NCBI RefSeq assembly: GCF_023544445.1
Contig: NZ_JALPVJ010000020.1
Coordinates: 1-64,000, forward strand
DNA from: Actinoplanes sp. M2I2
Lineage (GTDB): Bacteria; Actinomycetota; Actinomycetes; Mycobacteriales; Micromonosporaceae
Direction: 5' to 3'
DNA length: 64,000 bases
Shown one piece after another: positions 26,582 through 36,800 of the stretch. Under the pieces are notes generated by a model. The model ran no database searches. It was not told the DNA's origin and was given only the letters and a program-made list of their open reading frames with translations. Numbering within the stretch: position 1 is the first letter of the stretch; each line of letters starts with the position of its first letter. A program made the position numbers and the translations under genes.

Positions 26582-26595
26582 GGAAAACGTTACCC
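26582..26595. promoter_or_regulatory. LacI-type operator, proximal to the repressor gene
   Basis: GGAAAACGTTACCC is a LacI-family operator-like sequence centred on AACGTT (26586-26591). It lies 16 bp upstream of the repressor start. A minus-strand TTGACC (26653-26648) with CAAGAT 18 bp on would start transcription just before it, so binding here would block the repressor's own transcript. Confidence 0.65.
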
Positions 26596-26693
26596 ACCTG
26601 CGGACATGGGTCTTCTCAGGGAGATCTTGCGCCTCGGCGCCCGAGGTGGTCAACCTTCGGCGCACATCGAAGCCGGCGAGATTCTCGAGCCTC

Positions 26694-26749
26694 TTGACGA
26701 GCCTGGTACCGGCTCGTAGTGTCGGCGAAACATTTGGAGAACGTTACCC
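26694..26749 (+). promoter_or_regulatory. Promoter and second LacI-type operator for the rhamnoside operon
   Basis: TTGACG (26694-26699) and TAGTGT (26717-26722) are separated by exactly 17 bp, a good sigma-70-type promoter. GGAGAACGTTACCC (26736-26749) follows directly, matching 13 of 14 bases of the site at 26582, and lies just past the expected transcription start, ideal for blocking. The two operators are 154 bp apart, so a DNA loop is possible. Confidence 0.65.
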
Positions 26750-26854
26750 ACGCCGGTCCGGATGCCTTGGGCGCCGGGCTCCACCACTCCCCGTCTTCGT
26801 GCAGGCCCCGATCCCCGCGAGATCGATGAAACGATTCAAAGTAAGTGGGCTCCT

Positions 26855-27787
26855 GTGACAGCTGATCTCCAGGTCCGGCCGCCCGGCCGTACTGCCTCCG
26901 CACCTCGTACGCGCCGGCGGCGGATCACTCCGCCGTGGTGGTTCATCCTGCCGGCGTTGCTGCTGTTCACCTTCGTCGTGCTGGTGCCGAGCGCGCGCGG
27001 TGTGTACTACGCCTTCACCGACTGGGACGGGCTCGACCCGGACTTCGCCGTCATCGGCCTGCGCAATTTCACCGACATGCTCGACGACGGCGACGCGCTG
27101 CAGGCCGTCTGGCACACGCTGCTCATCGCGGTCGCCATCACGGTGATCCAGAACGGCATCGGCCTGCTCCTGGCGCTCGGCGTCAACTCGCTGATCAAGA
27201 CGCGGAACTTCCTGCGCGTGCTGTTGTTCGCGCCGGCAGTCATCACGCCGATCGTGACGGCTTATCTGTGGCGCAACCTGCTGGGCCCGGACGGGGCCGT
27301 GAACAGCCTCCTGGGCGCGGTCGGCCTGGACTCGTGGCGCCAGGACTGGCTGGGCGACCCGGACCTGGCGTTGTGGATGATCGTGCTGGTCGTGGTCTGG
27401 CAGTTCGCCGGTTACTCGATGGTCATCTTCCTGGCCGGTCTGCAGTCGATCCCGCGCGAGATCTACGAGGCCGCGGCCATCGACGGCACCGGCGCGCTGC
27501 GGCGGTTCTGGTCGATCGTCCGGCCGCTGCTCGCCCCGGCCATCACCATCAACCTGATGCTCTCGATCATCGGCGGCATCAAGCTCTTCGACCAGGTGTA
27601 CGCGCTGACCGGCGGCGGCCCCGGCCACGCGACCGACACCATCTCCACCCTCATCTACAAGGACGCCTTCACCCTCGGCGAGTTCGGCTACAGCATCGCC
27701 CTGGCCGTCGTGCTGACGATCATCGTGGCGATCGTGTCCGCCGGCCAATACAGCGTGCTGAGTCGCAACGAGAAGGCGGCCTCGTGA
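26855..27787 (+). CDS. Sugar ABC transporter permease (MalF-type)
   Basis: A 310-residue inner-membrane permease with six hydrophobic helices and the EAA loop EAAAIDGTGALRRFWSIVRPLL (about residues 205-226) that contacts the ATPase. It belongs to the CUT1 family. The frame is open from 26762. I place the start at GTG 26855 (VTADLQVRPP), though its ribosome site is poor and the exact start is uncertain. Its stop overlaps the next gene's GTG by four bases. No ATPase gene accompanies the operon, so a shared MsiK-type ATPase is expected. Confidence 0.88.
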   Translation: MTADLQVRPPGRTASAPRTRRRRITPPWWFILPALLLFTFVVLVPSARGVYYAFTDWDGLDPDFAVIGLRNFTDMLDDGDALQAVWHTLLIAVAITVIQNGIGLLLALGVNSLIKTRNFLRVLLFAPAVITPIVTAYLWRNLLGPDGAVNSLLGAVGLDSWRQDWLGDPDLALWMIVLVVVWQFAGYSMVIFLAGLQSIPREIYEAAAIDGTGALRRFWSIVRPLLAPAITINLMLSIIGGIKLFDQVYALTGGGPGHATDTISTLIYKDAFTLGEFGYSIALAVVLTIIVAIVSAGQYSVLSRNEKAAS

Positions 27788-28605
27788 ACCGGTACACCAA
27801 GCGCACCCTCGCGCTCGAGATGCTCATGATCGCGGTCGGCATCGTCTTCGCCTTCCCGGTCTACGTGCTGGTCAACCTGGCCGTCCGGCAACCCTCCGAC
27901 ACCTCGTCGCCGATCAGGCCGACCACGTCACCGACCCTTGGCAACTTCACCGGGGCGTGGCGCGAGGCCGGGCTCGGCGGCGCCCTGATCAACAGCGTGC
28001 TGGTGACCGTCGTCAGCGTCTTCATCGTGCTGGCGGTCTCCGCGCTCGCGGCCTATCCGCTGGCCCGCTCGACTGCCCGCTGGTCGCGGGGCACGTTCCT
28101 GCTCATCATGCTCGGCTTGATCCTGCCGTTCCAGCTCGCCTCGCTGCCGCTCTATCAGACGGTCCGCGATCTGGGGCTGCTCGGTTCGGTGTGGTCGCTG
28201 GTGCTGTTCTACGCCGGTCTACAGGTGCCGTTCACGACCTTCCTGTACGTGGGATTCCTGCGGGCGCTGCCCCGCGACTTCGAGGACGCCGCGTCGATCG
28301 ACGGAGCGAGCCAGCTGGCCACCTTCCGCTACGTCGTGCTGCCCATGCTGAAGCCCATCACCGTCACCGCGCTGGTGCTCAACGCCGTCGCGGTCTGGAA
28401 CGACTTCTTCACCCCGCTGCTCTACCTGAGCGGCAGCGACCAGCAGACCGTGCCGGTGGCCGTGGCCGGCTTCGTCGGGCAGTTCGTCTCCGACTGGAAT
28501 CTCATCTTCGCCGCCCTGCTGATCAGCATCATCCCGGTCCTGGCGGTCTATCTGGCGCTGCAGCGCTCCATCATCAACGGCTTCGCCGGAGGGCTCAAAG
28601 GATGA
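27784..28605 (+). CDS. Sugar ABC transporter permease (MalG-type)
   Basis: A 273-residue CUT1 permease with six hydrophobic segments and the EAA motif EDAASIDGASQLATFRYVVLP (about residues 175-194). GTG at 27784 overlaps the upstream TGA (GTGA), and its own TGA overlaps the rhamnosidase ATG (ATGA), so translation of all three is coupled. With the preceding permease it forms the membrane channel for a rhamnose-containing oligosaccharide or glycoside. Confidence 0.9.
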   Translation: MNRYTKRTLALEMLMIAVGIVFAFPVYVLVNLAVRQPSDTSSPIRPTTSPTLGNFTGAWREAGLGGALINSVLVTVVSVFIVLAVSALAAYPLARSTARWSRGTFLLIMLGLILPFQLASLPLYQTVRDLGLLGSVWSLVLFYAGLQVPFTTFLYVGFLRALPRDFEDAASIDGASQLATFRYVVLPMLKPITVTALVLNAVAVWNDFFTPLLYLSGSDQQTVPVAVAGFVGQFVSDWNLIFAALLISIIPVLAVYLALQRSIINGFAGGLKG

Positions 28606-31289
28606 CACCGTACGGCCTGACGACCGAACAACTCAGCGAACCGCTCGGTCTGGGTGAGCTCCGTCCCCGCCTGTCCTGGAAACTGCGGGCCGACCGCCGC
28701 GGCGCGGCCCAGACCGCGTACCGGATCACCGCCGCCGCAAGCCGGGCGGACCTGGACGATCCCGGCCGGCTGCTGTGGGACAGCGGCCGCCGGGAGAGCG
28801 ACGAGACGCTGCTGATCGCATGGGACGGCCCAGCCCTGCAGTCGGCCACCCACTATCACTGGCGCGTCCAGGTGTGGGACGAGACCGGCGCCGCGTCAAC
28901 CGCCCATAGCTGGTTCGAGACCGGCCTGCTGCACGCCGGCGACTGGACCGCGCAGTGGATCGGCCGCGACCCGGTGGCCCTGCCGATGGTCGATCCGCCC
29001 ACCGACGAGGAGCGATCGTTCCCCGAGCCGGCCGCGGCGCCGCTGTACCTGCGCCGGGCGTTCGAGCTGACCCGGCGGCCCGTGCGGGCACGGCTGTACG
29101 CCACGGCCCGCGGCGTCTACGAGCCGCGGCTCAACGGCGAGCGGGTCGGCGACCTCGAGCTGGCCCCGGGCTGGACCGAGTACCACCGGCGGCTGCAATA
29201 CCAGACCTACGACGTCACCGATCAGGTGCGGGCCGGCGCCAATGTCGTCGCCGCAGTCGTGGCCGACGGCTGGTGGAGCGGACACGTCGGCTTCGACCCG
29301 AGCCGCCCCGCCCGGCACTACGGCCTCGCACCGGCCTACCTGGCCCAGCTGGTGCTCGACTTCGCCGACGGGTCCCGGCAGGTCATCGCCACCGGCGACG
29401 GCTGGGCCGAGCGCGACGGCGCGATCCGCGCGGCCGACCTGCTGATGGGTCAGTTCGTCGACGGCCGCCGCGAGCTGCCCGGTTGGGACACCGCCGAGGG
29501 CGGCGCCTCGTTCCGGCCGGCCACCGTCCTCGACACCGAGCCCGGCCCCCTGGTCGCCGAGCCCGACCACCCGATCCGCATCACCGAGGACGTCCGCGCG
29601 ACCAGGGTGTGGCAACGCGACCCCGGCCGCTGGCTCGTCGACTTCGGGCAGAACCTCGTCGGCCGGGTCGCCCTGACCGTTCGCGGCGCGGCGGCCGGCC
29701 ACCGGGTCGTGCTGCGGCACGCCGAGGTCCTCGACGACGACGGCCACCTCTACCTGGCCAACCTGCGCCGGGCACAGGCCACCGACACGTACGTCGCCGC
29801 GGGGAGCCCGACCGAGACGTTCGAGCCCCAGTTCACCTTCCACGGCTTCCGCTACGCCGAGGTGACCGGACATCCCGGCGAGCTCACCGAGGACGATGTC
29901 GTGGCCCGCGTCGTGCACAACGACACCCCCTTCACGGGACGCTTCGAGTGTTCCGACGCCACGGTCGACCAGCTGTACGCCAACATCGTGTGGGGCCAGC
30001 GCGGCAACTTCCTGGGCGTGCCCACCGACTGCCCGCAGCGCGACGAGCGGCTGGGCTGGCTGGCCGACGCTCAGGTGTTCGGGCCCACGGCCACCCGCAA
30101 CGCCGACGTGTCGGCCTTCTTCGCTCGCTGGATGCGCGACGTGGTGGACGGCCAGGACGCTGACGGCGCCTTCCGGGATGTCGCGCCGATCCTGGTCCTC
30201 GACCGCGAGGGGGCCCCGGCCTGGGGCGATGCTGGTGTCATCATCCCGTGGCTGCTCTGGCGCACGTACGGCGACCGGCGGACGCTCGAGCGCAGCTTCG
30301 ACGCGATGGCGGCCTGGGTCGAGCACATCCACCGGCACAACCCCGACCTGCTCTGGCGGCACCGCACCGGCAATTCGTACGGCGACTGGCTGCAGGTCGA
30401 CGCCGAGACCCCGCGGGATCTGTTGTCCACCGCCTACTTCGCCCACAGCACGCAGATCGTCGCCGACGCCGCGGACGTGCTCGGTCTCGGTGATCGCGCT
30501 GCGCACTACCGCGCGCTGAAGACGCGGATCCGCGATGCCTTCGTCGAGGCGTACGTCAAGGACGACGGCAGCGTCGAAGGCGGAACCCAGACCGCGTACC
30601 TGCTGGCTCTGGGCTTTGACCTGATGCCGGCCGACCTCGTCGGTGCAGCCGTGGGGCACCTGGCCGCCGACCTCGAGCGGCGCGGCAACCGGCTCACCAC
30701 CGGCTTCGTCGGGGTGTCCCTGCTGTGCCCGGTGCTGACCGACCACGGCCGGGCCGACCTGGCCTACGCCCTGCTGCACCAGGACGAGTTCCCGTCCTGG
30801 AACTACTCCATCCGGCACGGCGCCACCACGATCTGGGAGCGCTGGGACGGCTGGACCGAGCACGGCGGCTTCCAGTCCGCCGCGATGAACTCCTTCAACC
30901 ACTACAGCCTGGGCAGCGTCGGCGACTGGCTGTACGGCCGGGTCGCAGGCATCGATCAGGCGCCGGGTTCGATCGGCTACCGGGAGTTGCTGCTGCGGCC
31001 CACCCCCGGCGGGACGCTCACCTGGGCCCGTGCCGAGCAGGAGACCGCCCGCGGCCTGGTCTCCTGCGGCTGGGACCTCGACGGCGACCAGCTCACCGTC
31101 GTGGTCGCGGTGCCGCCCGGCTGCACCGCCGTCCTCGAGATTCCCACCTCCGACCCGGGAAGCGTCCGTCACGACGACGCTCCCGTCACGGCCACGCCGT
31201 CCGCCGGCGGGGCCACCGTCCGGCTGATCTCCGGCCGGTACACGTTCACCGCCACCAGTTATCGATCTCCAACGCAGGAGCGATCATGA
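28602..31289 (+). CDS. Alpha-L-rhamnosidase, GH78, cytoplasmic
   Basis: An 895-residue GH78 enzyme that hydrolyses terminal alpha-L-rhamnose. The order is N-terminal beta-domain, a rhamnose-binding beta-sandwich (about 100-300), the (alpha/alpha)6 catalytic barrel (about 440-790) and a C-terminal beta-sandwich. Conserved landmarks are TDCPQRDERLGW, the DGAFRDVAP segment, WGDAGVIIPW and TIWERWDGW, which carry the acidic catalytic residues. No signal peptide. ATG at 28602 (ATGA overlap) is the true start; the frame open to 27957 is a shadow of the permease. Being inside the operon without a signal means it acts on imported material. Confidence 0.93.
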   Translation: MTPYGLTTEQLSEPLGLGELRPRLSWKLRADRRGAAQTAYRITAAASRADLDDPGRLLWDSGRRESDETLLIAWDGPALQSATHYHWRVQVWDETGAASTAHSWFETGLLHAGDWTAQWIGRDPVALPMVDPPTDEERSFPEPAAAPLYLRRAFELTRRPVRARLYATARGVYEPRLNGERVGDLELAPGWTEYHRRLQYQTYDVTDQVRAGANVVAAVVADGWWSGHVGFDPSRPARHYGLAPAYLAQLVLDFADGSRQVIATGDGWAERDGAIRAADLLMGQFVDGRRELPGWDTAEGGASFRPATVLDTEPGPLVAEPDHPIRITEDVRATRVWQRDPGRWLVDFGQNLVGRVALTVRGAAAGHRVVLRHAEVLDDDGHLYLANLRRAQATDTYVAAGSPTETFEPQFTFHGFRYAEVTGHPGELTEDDVVARVVHNDTPFTGRFECSDATVDQLYANIVWGQRGNFLGVPTDCPQRDERLGWLADAQVFGPTATRNADVSAFFARWMRDVVDGQDADGAFRDVAPILVLDREGAPAWGDAGVIIPWLLWRTYGDRRTLERSFDAMAAWVEHIHRHNPDLLWRHRTGNSYGDWLQVDAETPRDLLSTAYFAHSTQIVADAADVLGLGDRAAHYRALKTRIRDAFVEAYVKDDGSVEGGTQTAYLLALGFDLMPADLVGAAVGHLAADLERRGNRLTTGFVGVSLLCPVLTDHGRADLAYALLHQDEFPSWNYSIRHGATTIWERWDGWTEHGGFQSAAMNSFNHYSLGSVGDWLYGRVAGIDQAPGSIGYRELLLRPTPGGTLTWARAEQETARGLVSCGWDLDGDQLTVVVAVPPGCTAVLEIPTSDPGSVRHDDAPVTATPSAGGATVRLISGRYTFTATSYRSPTQERS

Positions 31290-32557
31290 AGACACGTAGA
31301 TATGCGGCCCTCGTCTCCGCCCTGACGGCGGTCACCCTGGCCGCGGCCTGCAGCAGTGGCACCAACGCCAACTCCGGATCGGACGGTGGCGGCGGCACCA
31401 CGCTCACCCTCGCCTCGGTCGACCAGGGTTCCATCGAAGAGGTCATCAAGGCGTTCGAGGCCGCGAACCCCGGAGTGAAGGTCACCTTCACGACCAGCGG
31501 CGCCGACCAGTACCAGGCCCAGATCCGGACGCAGCTGTCCTCGGGCACCGCGCCGGACGTGATGACGGTGTGGCCGGGCAACGGCAACCCGGGCGCCACG
31601 TACGTGCTGTCCAAGCCCGGTTACCTGCTGGATCTGTCGGACCAGCCGTGGGCGGCTCAGCTGCCGGACTCGTTCAAGCAGGTCGCGCAGTACGAGGGCA
31701 AGACGTACAACGCGCTGTTCGGGCTCAACGGCATCGGCGCGGTCTACAACGACGACGCCCTGAAGAAGTCCGGTCTGACCGCTCCCAAGACCTGGACGGA
31801 GCTGCTCACGTTCTGCGGTGACGCGGCGGCCAAGGGCACCCCGGCGTTCGCCCTCGGCATCCAGGACAACTGGGTGACCCAGCTGGTGCTGTACGCGCTG
31901 GCCGCCACCACGGTGTTCGGCGCCGACAAGGAGTTCGACGCCAAGCTGCAGAGCGGCCAGGCCACGTTCTCCGACTCGCAGTGGACCGCGGCCATGGGCA
32001 AGTACCAGGACATGCAGAAGGCCGGATGCTTCCAGAAGAACCCGCTGGGCACCAGCTACGAGGCCAGCCAGACGCTCGCCGCCACCGGCAAGACCCTCGG
32101 CATCGTCCAGGGCAACTGGATCATCGGCCTACTCAAGGGCAAGAACCCGAACGGGAAGTTCACGATGACGGCGCTGCCCGCGACCGACGACCCGGCCACG
32201 TTCCTCATGCCCGCCGCCGCGGGCGCCGGCTACGGCGTGAACGCCAAGGCCAAGAACAAAGACCTCGCGCTCAAGTTCATCACCTTCATCATGTCGCCCG
32301 AGGGCATGAAGCTGTTCAACGAGAAGCAGGGCAGCCTTCCGACGCTGTCGAGCGCCGGCACCACTGTGGACCCCGGCCTCGCCGAGCTCACCACCTTCGT
32401 CAAGGACAACCGCACCGTGCCGTTCATGGACCAGCTGTGGCCCAACGCGAAGGTGCAGCAGACCATGCTCAGCGGCCTGCAGGAGGTCTTCAGCAACCAG
32501 GCCACGCCGGCCGACGTCCTCCAGCAGATGGACGCCGAATACAAGAAGGGCGCCTAA
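31286..32557 (+). CDS. Sugar ABC transporter substrate-binding lipoprotein
   Basis: A 423-residue extracellular solute-binding protein of family 1. The signal peptide ends in the lipobox LAAACSS, placing it on the outer face of the membrane. The mature protein shows the usual EEVIKAFEAANPGVKV beginning and GTAPDVMTVWPGN near residue 90. It captures the glycoside for the two upstream permeases. ATG at 31286 overlaps the rhamnosidase stop (ATGA) and has GGAG upstream. Placing the binding protein after the glycosidase is unusual. A strong hairpin follows it. Confidence 0.92.
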   Translation: MKTRRYAALVSALTAVTLAAACSSGTNANSGSDGGGGTTLTLASVDQGSIEEVIKAFEAANPGVKVTFTTSGADQYQAQIRTQLSSGTAPDVMTVWPGNGNPGATYVLSKPGYLLDLSDQPWAAQLPDSFKQVAQYEGKTYNALFGLNGIGAVYNDDALKKSGLTAPKTWTELLTFCGDAAAKGTPAFALGIQDNWVTQLVLYALAATTVFGADKEFDAKLQSGQATFSDSQWTAAMGKYQDMQKAGCFQKNPLGTSYEASQTLAATGKTLGIVQGNWIIGLLKGKNPNGKFTMTALPATDDPATFLMPAAAGAGYGVNAKAKNKDLALKFITFIMSPEGMKLFNEKQGSLPTLSSAGTTVDPGLAELTTFVKDNRTVPFMDQLWPNAKVQQTMLSGLQEVFSNQATPADVLQQMDAEYKKGA

Positions 32558-32565
32558 CCACCGCC

Positions 32566-32595
32566 CGGCCTCCGCGCCCCCCAGCGCGGAGGCCG
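32566..32595 (+). terminator. Perfect 12-bp hairpin between binding-protein and GH1 genes
   Basis: CGGCCTCCGCGC (32566-32577) and GCGCGGAGGCCG (32584-32595) form a perfect stem around CCCCCA. It lies nine bases after the binding-protein stop. In sugar ABC operons such a hairpin often stabilises the binding-protein mRNA and reduces read-through, so it may be a partial terminator. Confidence 0.6.
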
Positions 32596-32621
32596 CACGG
32601 CTGGTGTCGAGAGGACCCCTC

Positions 32622-33827
32622 GTGAACGACTTCCCCGGCGACTTCCTGTGGGGCAGTGCCACCGCCGCCCACCAGGTCGAAGGCGGCAACACCAACAACG
32701 ACTGGTGGGACTTCGAGCACAACCCGTCCACCGCGGCGCGGGAGTCCTCCGGCGACGGCATCGATCACTACCACCGCTACGTCGAGGACTTCGCCCTGTT
32801 GTCCTCGCTCGGCCACAACGCGCACCGGCTGTCGGTGGAGTGGTCGCGCATCGAGCCGGCGCCGGGCGAGTTCAGCCGCGCGGCCCTGGGCCACTACCGC
32901 CGGGTGCTGACCGCGCTGCGCGACGCGGGGATGACCGCCTTCGTCACCCTGCACCACTTCACGCTGCCGCGCTGGTTCGCCGCCCGCGGCGGCTGGCTGG
33001 CCCCGGACGCCGCGGACACCTTCGCCCGTTACGCCGGCCGCGTCGCCGCCGGCCTGGGCGATCTCATGCCGTACGTGTGCACCATCAACGAACCTCAGAT
33101 GATCGCCCTGCACGGCTATCTCGAGGGCTACCACCCGCCCGGGTACACCAACCCGGTGCTGTGGCGGCGGGCCGGCGAGGCGTTGCTCGACGCCCACTTC
33201 GGTTGCGTGCGGGCTGTGCGGGCGGAAGCGGACAGCCGTACGGGTCTGGCTGTGCAGGTGCCCCTGCTCGCTCCGGCCCGCGACGACGACGCCTGCCGCG
33301 GCCTGTACGAGCTGATGCAGTACGAGATCGTCGACCGCTACCTCGACAACCTCACCGGCCCGGACGCCGGCGACTGGCTCGGCCTGCAGTACTACCGCAA
33401 GCAGTGGGTCGACCCGGCCTCACCGACGTATTTCGCCGCTCCGCCGCCCGGTACGCAGCTGACCCAGATGGGCTGGGCGGTCCATCCCGACGGCCTGCGC
33501 CTGATGCTGCACCACGCGGCCCGCACCGGCCTGCCGCTCTACGTCACGGAGAACGGCATCGCGACCGGCGACGATACCGAGCGGGTCGAGTACCTCCGCG
33601 TTCACCTCGCTGCCCTGGCCCAGGCCCGATCCGAGGGGGTCGACGTGCGGGGATATCTGCACTGGTCGGCCTTCGACAACTTCGAGTGGAGCGAGGGCTA
33701 CCGGCCCCGCTTCGGCCTGATCGCCGTCGACCACGACGACGACTTCGCCCGGCTGCCCAAGCCGAGCGCCCACGCGTTCGCCCGCGTCGCCCGGACCGGC
33801 CGGCTCGACGCTCTCGGCACCCCCTGA
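32622..33827 (+). CDS. Beta-glucosidase, GH1
   Basis: A 401-residue GH1 enzyme with a retaining mechanism. It starts DFPGDFLWGSATAAHQVEG, has the acid/base glutamate in TINEP (Glu157) and the nucleophile in TENG (Glu310), and ends with the HWSAFDNFEWSEGY aglycone region. It is about 40-50 residues shorter than most GH1 enzymes, with the loop region between the two glutamates reduced. GTG at 32622 follows GAGAGGA. No signal peptide. Following an intracellular rhamnosidase, it would remove the glucose left after rhamnose is cut from rhamnosyl-glucosides such as rutinosides. Confidence 0.92.
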   Translation: MNDFPGDFLWGSATAAHQVEGGNTNNDWWDFEHNPSTAARESSGDGIDHYHRYVEDFALLSSLGHNAHRLSVEWSRIEPAPGEFSRAALGHYRRVLTALRDAGMTAFVTLHHFTLPRWFAARGGWLAPDAADTFARYAGRVAAGLGDLMPYVCTINEPQMIALHGYLEGYHPPGYTNPVLWRRAGEALLDAHFGCVRAVRAEADSRTGLAVQVPLLAPARDDDACRGLYELMQYEIVDRYLDNLTGPDAGDWLGLQYYRKQWVDPASPTYFAAPPPGTQLTQMGWAVHPDGLRLMLHHAARTGLPLYVTENGIATGDDTERVEYLRVHLAALAQARSEGVDVRGYLHWSAFDNFEWSEGYRPRFGLIAVDHDDDFARLPKPSAHAFARVARTGRLDALGTP

Positions 33828-33878
33828 CCCGATGCCCCTGACCCCACTGTCCCGTCCACCGACAGACAAGGAAATCTG

Positions 33879-36800
33879 ATGGCCCCGATCAGAAGACCGG
33901 CAATCCTCGCCACCGCCCTGCTGATGACGCTCGGCGTGGCCGCCCCGGCCGTCGCCGGCCCGCCCTCCTCCGGCGACGTCCGGGTCGTCAAGCTCAGTGT
34001 CGACGGCCGCTACGACTCCCCGCTCGGCCTCGACAACCCCCGCCCCACGCTCGCCTGGCAGCTGGACCAGATCCGCTGCCGTCCCGGCGTACGTGTCTGT
34101 CCCGGTGACCGCCAGACCGCGTACGAGATCCAAGCCGCCGCCACCGAGGGCGAGCTGAAGGCCGGCCGTCTGTTGTGGCGCAGCGGTCGCGTCGACGGCG
34201 GCCGGCAGCAGGCCACGTTCGGGCGGCAGCTCTCCAGCCGGGACACCGTCGCGTGGCGGGTCCGCGTCTGGGATGCCAACCGCAACGCGTCCGACTGGTC
34301 GAAGCCGTCGACGTGGTCGATGGGCCTGCTGAACCCCGGCGACTGGGGCGACGCCCGCTGGATCGACTATCCCGACCGGGCCGAGAACCAGCCGATGCCT
34401 TTGTTCGCCCGTCCGTTCGCCACCCGGAAGAAGGTCGCCGACGCGCGGCTCCACCTCTCCGGGGTGGGCCTGCACCACGCGACCCTCAACGGCCGCGAGA
34501 TCACCGACGAGGTGCTGGCGCCGGGCAACGCGAACTATCAGCTGTCCAGCGAGTACCGGACCTACGACCTGACCCGGGCGGTGCGCTCGGGCGCCAACAC
34601 CCTCGGCGTCGAGCTCGGCAACGGCCCGGCCTACGTCCGCCGCAGTGTCACCAACCCGGCGGTCGGGCGCACCTCGCCGTACTCGTGGTGGCAGAGCCAG
34701 CTCAAGGGCAACGGGACGCTGACCGCGGCCGCGTCCGCCGGGGATACGAGCATCACGGTCGGCGACACCGCCGGCTACCACGTCGGCGGCACGGTCAACG
34801 TCGACACCGGTGGGGGAGGGGACCGCCTCGAGTCACGGGTCATCACCGCCCTCTCCGCCGGGACCATCGCGTTCAGCCCGGCGCTGACCGGCGCGCACGA
34901 GGCCGGCGCCAAGGTGACCGGCTCGGGTAACAACATCGCCGCCAGCGATGCCAGCGCCGGCGCCGCCGTCACGCCGAGGTTCATCGGCCGGCTCGAGATC
35001 ACCTATCGCGACGGCAGCAAGGACACGATCGTCACCGACCGGTCGTGGCGGGCGGCGCTCGGGCCGCTGGTCACCGACGCCTGGTACTCCGGCTCCGACT
35101 ACGACGCCCGCCGTGAGCAGCCCGGCTGGAACCTCCCCGGCGCCGACCTCGGCCCGTCGGCGACCCGCCGGGACGGCACGCCGACCGGCTGGATCAGCGC
35201 CGGCATCGCCCCGCCGCCCAACCTGGCCACGAACCTGGTCGCCCGCGCCGCCGAGCCGGTCACCGTGCAGGAGGAGTTCCGGCCGGTCTCGGTCACCAAC
35301 CCGGTCGCGGGCACGTGGGTGTTCGACTTCGGCCAGAACATCGTCGGCTGGCCCCGGCTGGACGCTTCGCGGCTGCCGGCCGGCACCACGGTCAAGATGG
35401 CGCCCGCCGAGTCGCTCAACCCGGACGGCACGGTCAACCAGGCGTCGCTGATGGGCGGCGGCGGGTCGCGGGGCGTGGACCTGTTCAACACCTACACCAC
35501 CGCCGGCGTCCGCGGCGGCGAGAAGTGGCACCCCGACTTCAACTACTTCGGCATGCAGTGGGTCCAGGTCACCGGCCTGCCGTCCGGCTTCGCGCCGGCC
35601 AAGGACCTGATCACCGGCGTACGCCTGCAGGCCGGCACCCCGGTCGCCGGGACCTTCACGTCGTCGAACGCCCGGGTGAACCGGGTCCACACGATGTCGC
35701 GCTACTCGTTCGCGAGCAACATCATGAGTGTCTTCACCGACTGTCCCGGCCGGGAGAAGCTGTCGTACCCGGCGGACTACACGATGCCGATGGGCGCGAT
35801 CCAGCGGAACTTCGAGCTGAACGCCTACCTGCGCACGACCATGCGGCACCTGGTCGAGGGACAGTCCCTGGCCGACACGCCGATGGCCGGCAACGTCGCC
35901 CTCAAGACCCCGGTGTACGACTGGGGCTACTCGGGCCGCTTCGGCGACGAGATCAACTGGGGTAATGCCATCGTCCTGGTCCCGGCCATCCTCGACGACC
36001 TGTACGGCGACACGGCACTGATGAACGCCTACTACGACCGGATGGTGCGCTTCGTCGACTACATCCAGCGGCAGAAGGCCCAGGGGTTCATCGTGGACGC
36101 GGCGCTCGGTGACTGGGTCGGTGACGAGCCCACCTCCGGCCGCATCACCGGCACCTGGGGTTACTACCTGACGGCTCAGGCCATGGCCCGCGCGGCCACC
36201 GTCACCGGCCACACCGCCGACGCGGCGAAGTACGCGTCGCTGGCCGCCGACATCAGGACGGCGTTCAACGCGGCCTTCTACAACGAGGCGCTGGGCCGCT
36301 ACACGGCGACCGGCAACGCCGGCACGGACGGGGCCACCCAGACCGCGCAGGCGCTCGCCCTCGACGCCGGCCTGGCCCCCGAGGACGAGCGTGGCAAGGT
36401 CCTGAACGCGCTGGTCGAGCTGGTGTACGCGTACCACCCGAACGGAACCGGCCCGCATCTGAGCGGTGGCACCATCGGGATGGGCCCGATCGTCCGGGCC
36501 CTGATGAACGGCGACCGCGACGACGTCCTCTGGGAGACGCTCCAGCAGAACGACCAGCCCAGCTACGGGTACTTCCTGGCCTCCACCCCGGCCAACCCCG
36601 GCGGCATGACCACCATCGGTGAGCGCTGGAACCGCGGCGACTCCAAGAACCACATGATCCTCGCCCAGATCGAGGAGTGGTTCCACGCCGGCCTCGCCGG
36701 CCTCGGCGTGACCGCCGAGGGACTGGTCTTCAAGCCCAAGCCGGTGGGCGACCTGACCCGGGCGGCCGCCACCTACGAGACCCGGCAGGGTACCGCGGGC

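Noticed and set aside
27957..28601. Long N-terminal extension of the GH78 frame
   Set aside because: It overlaps the permease gene in another frame, and the ATGA overlap and domain boundary support the start at 28602.
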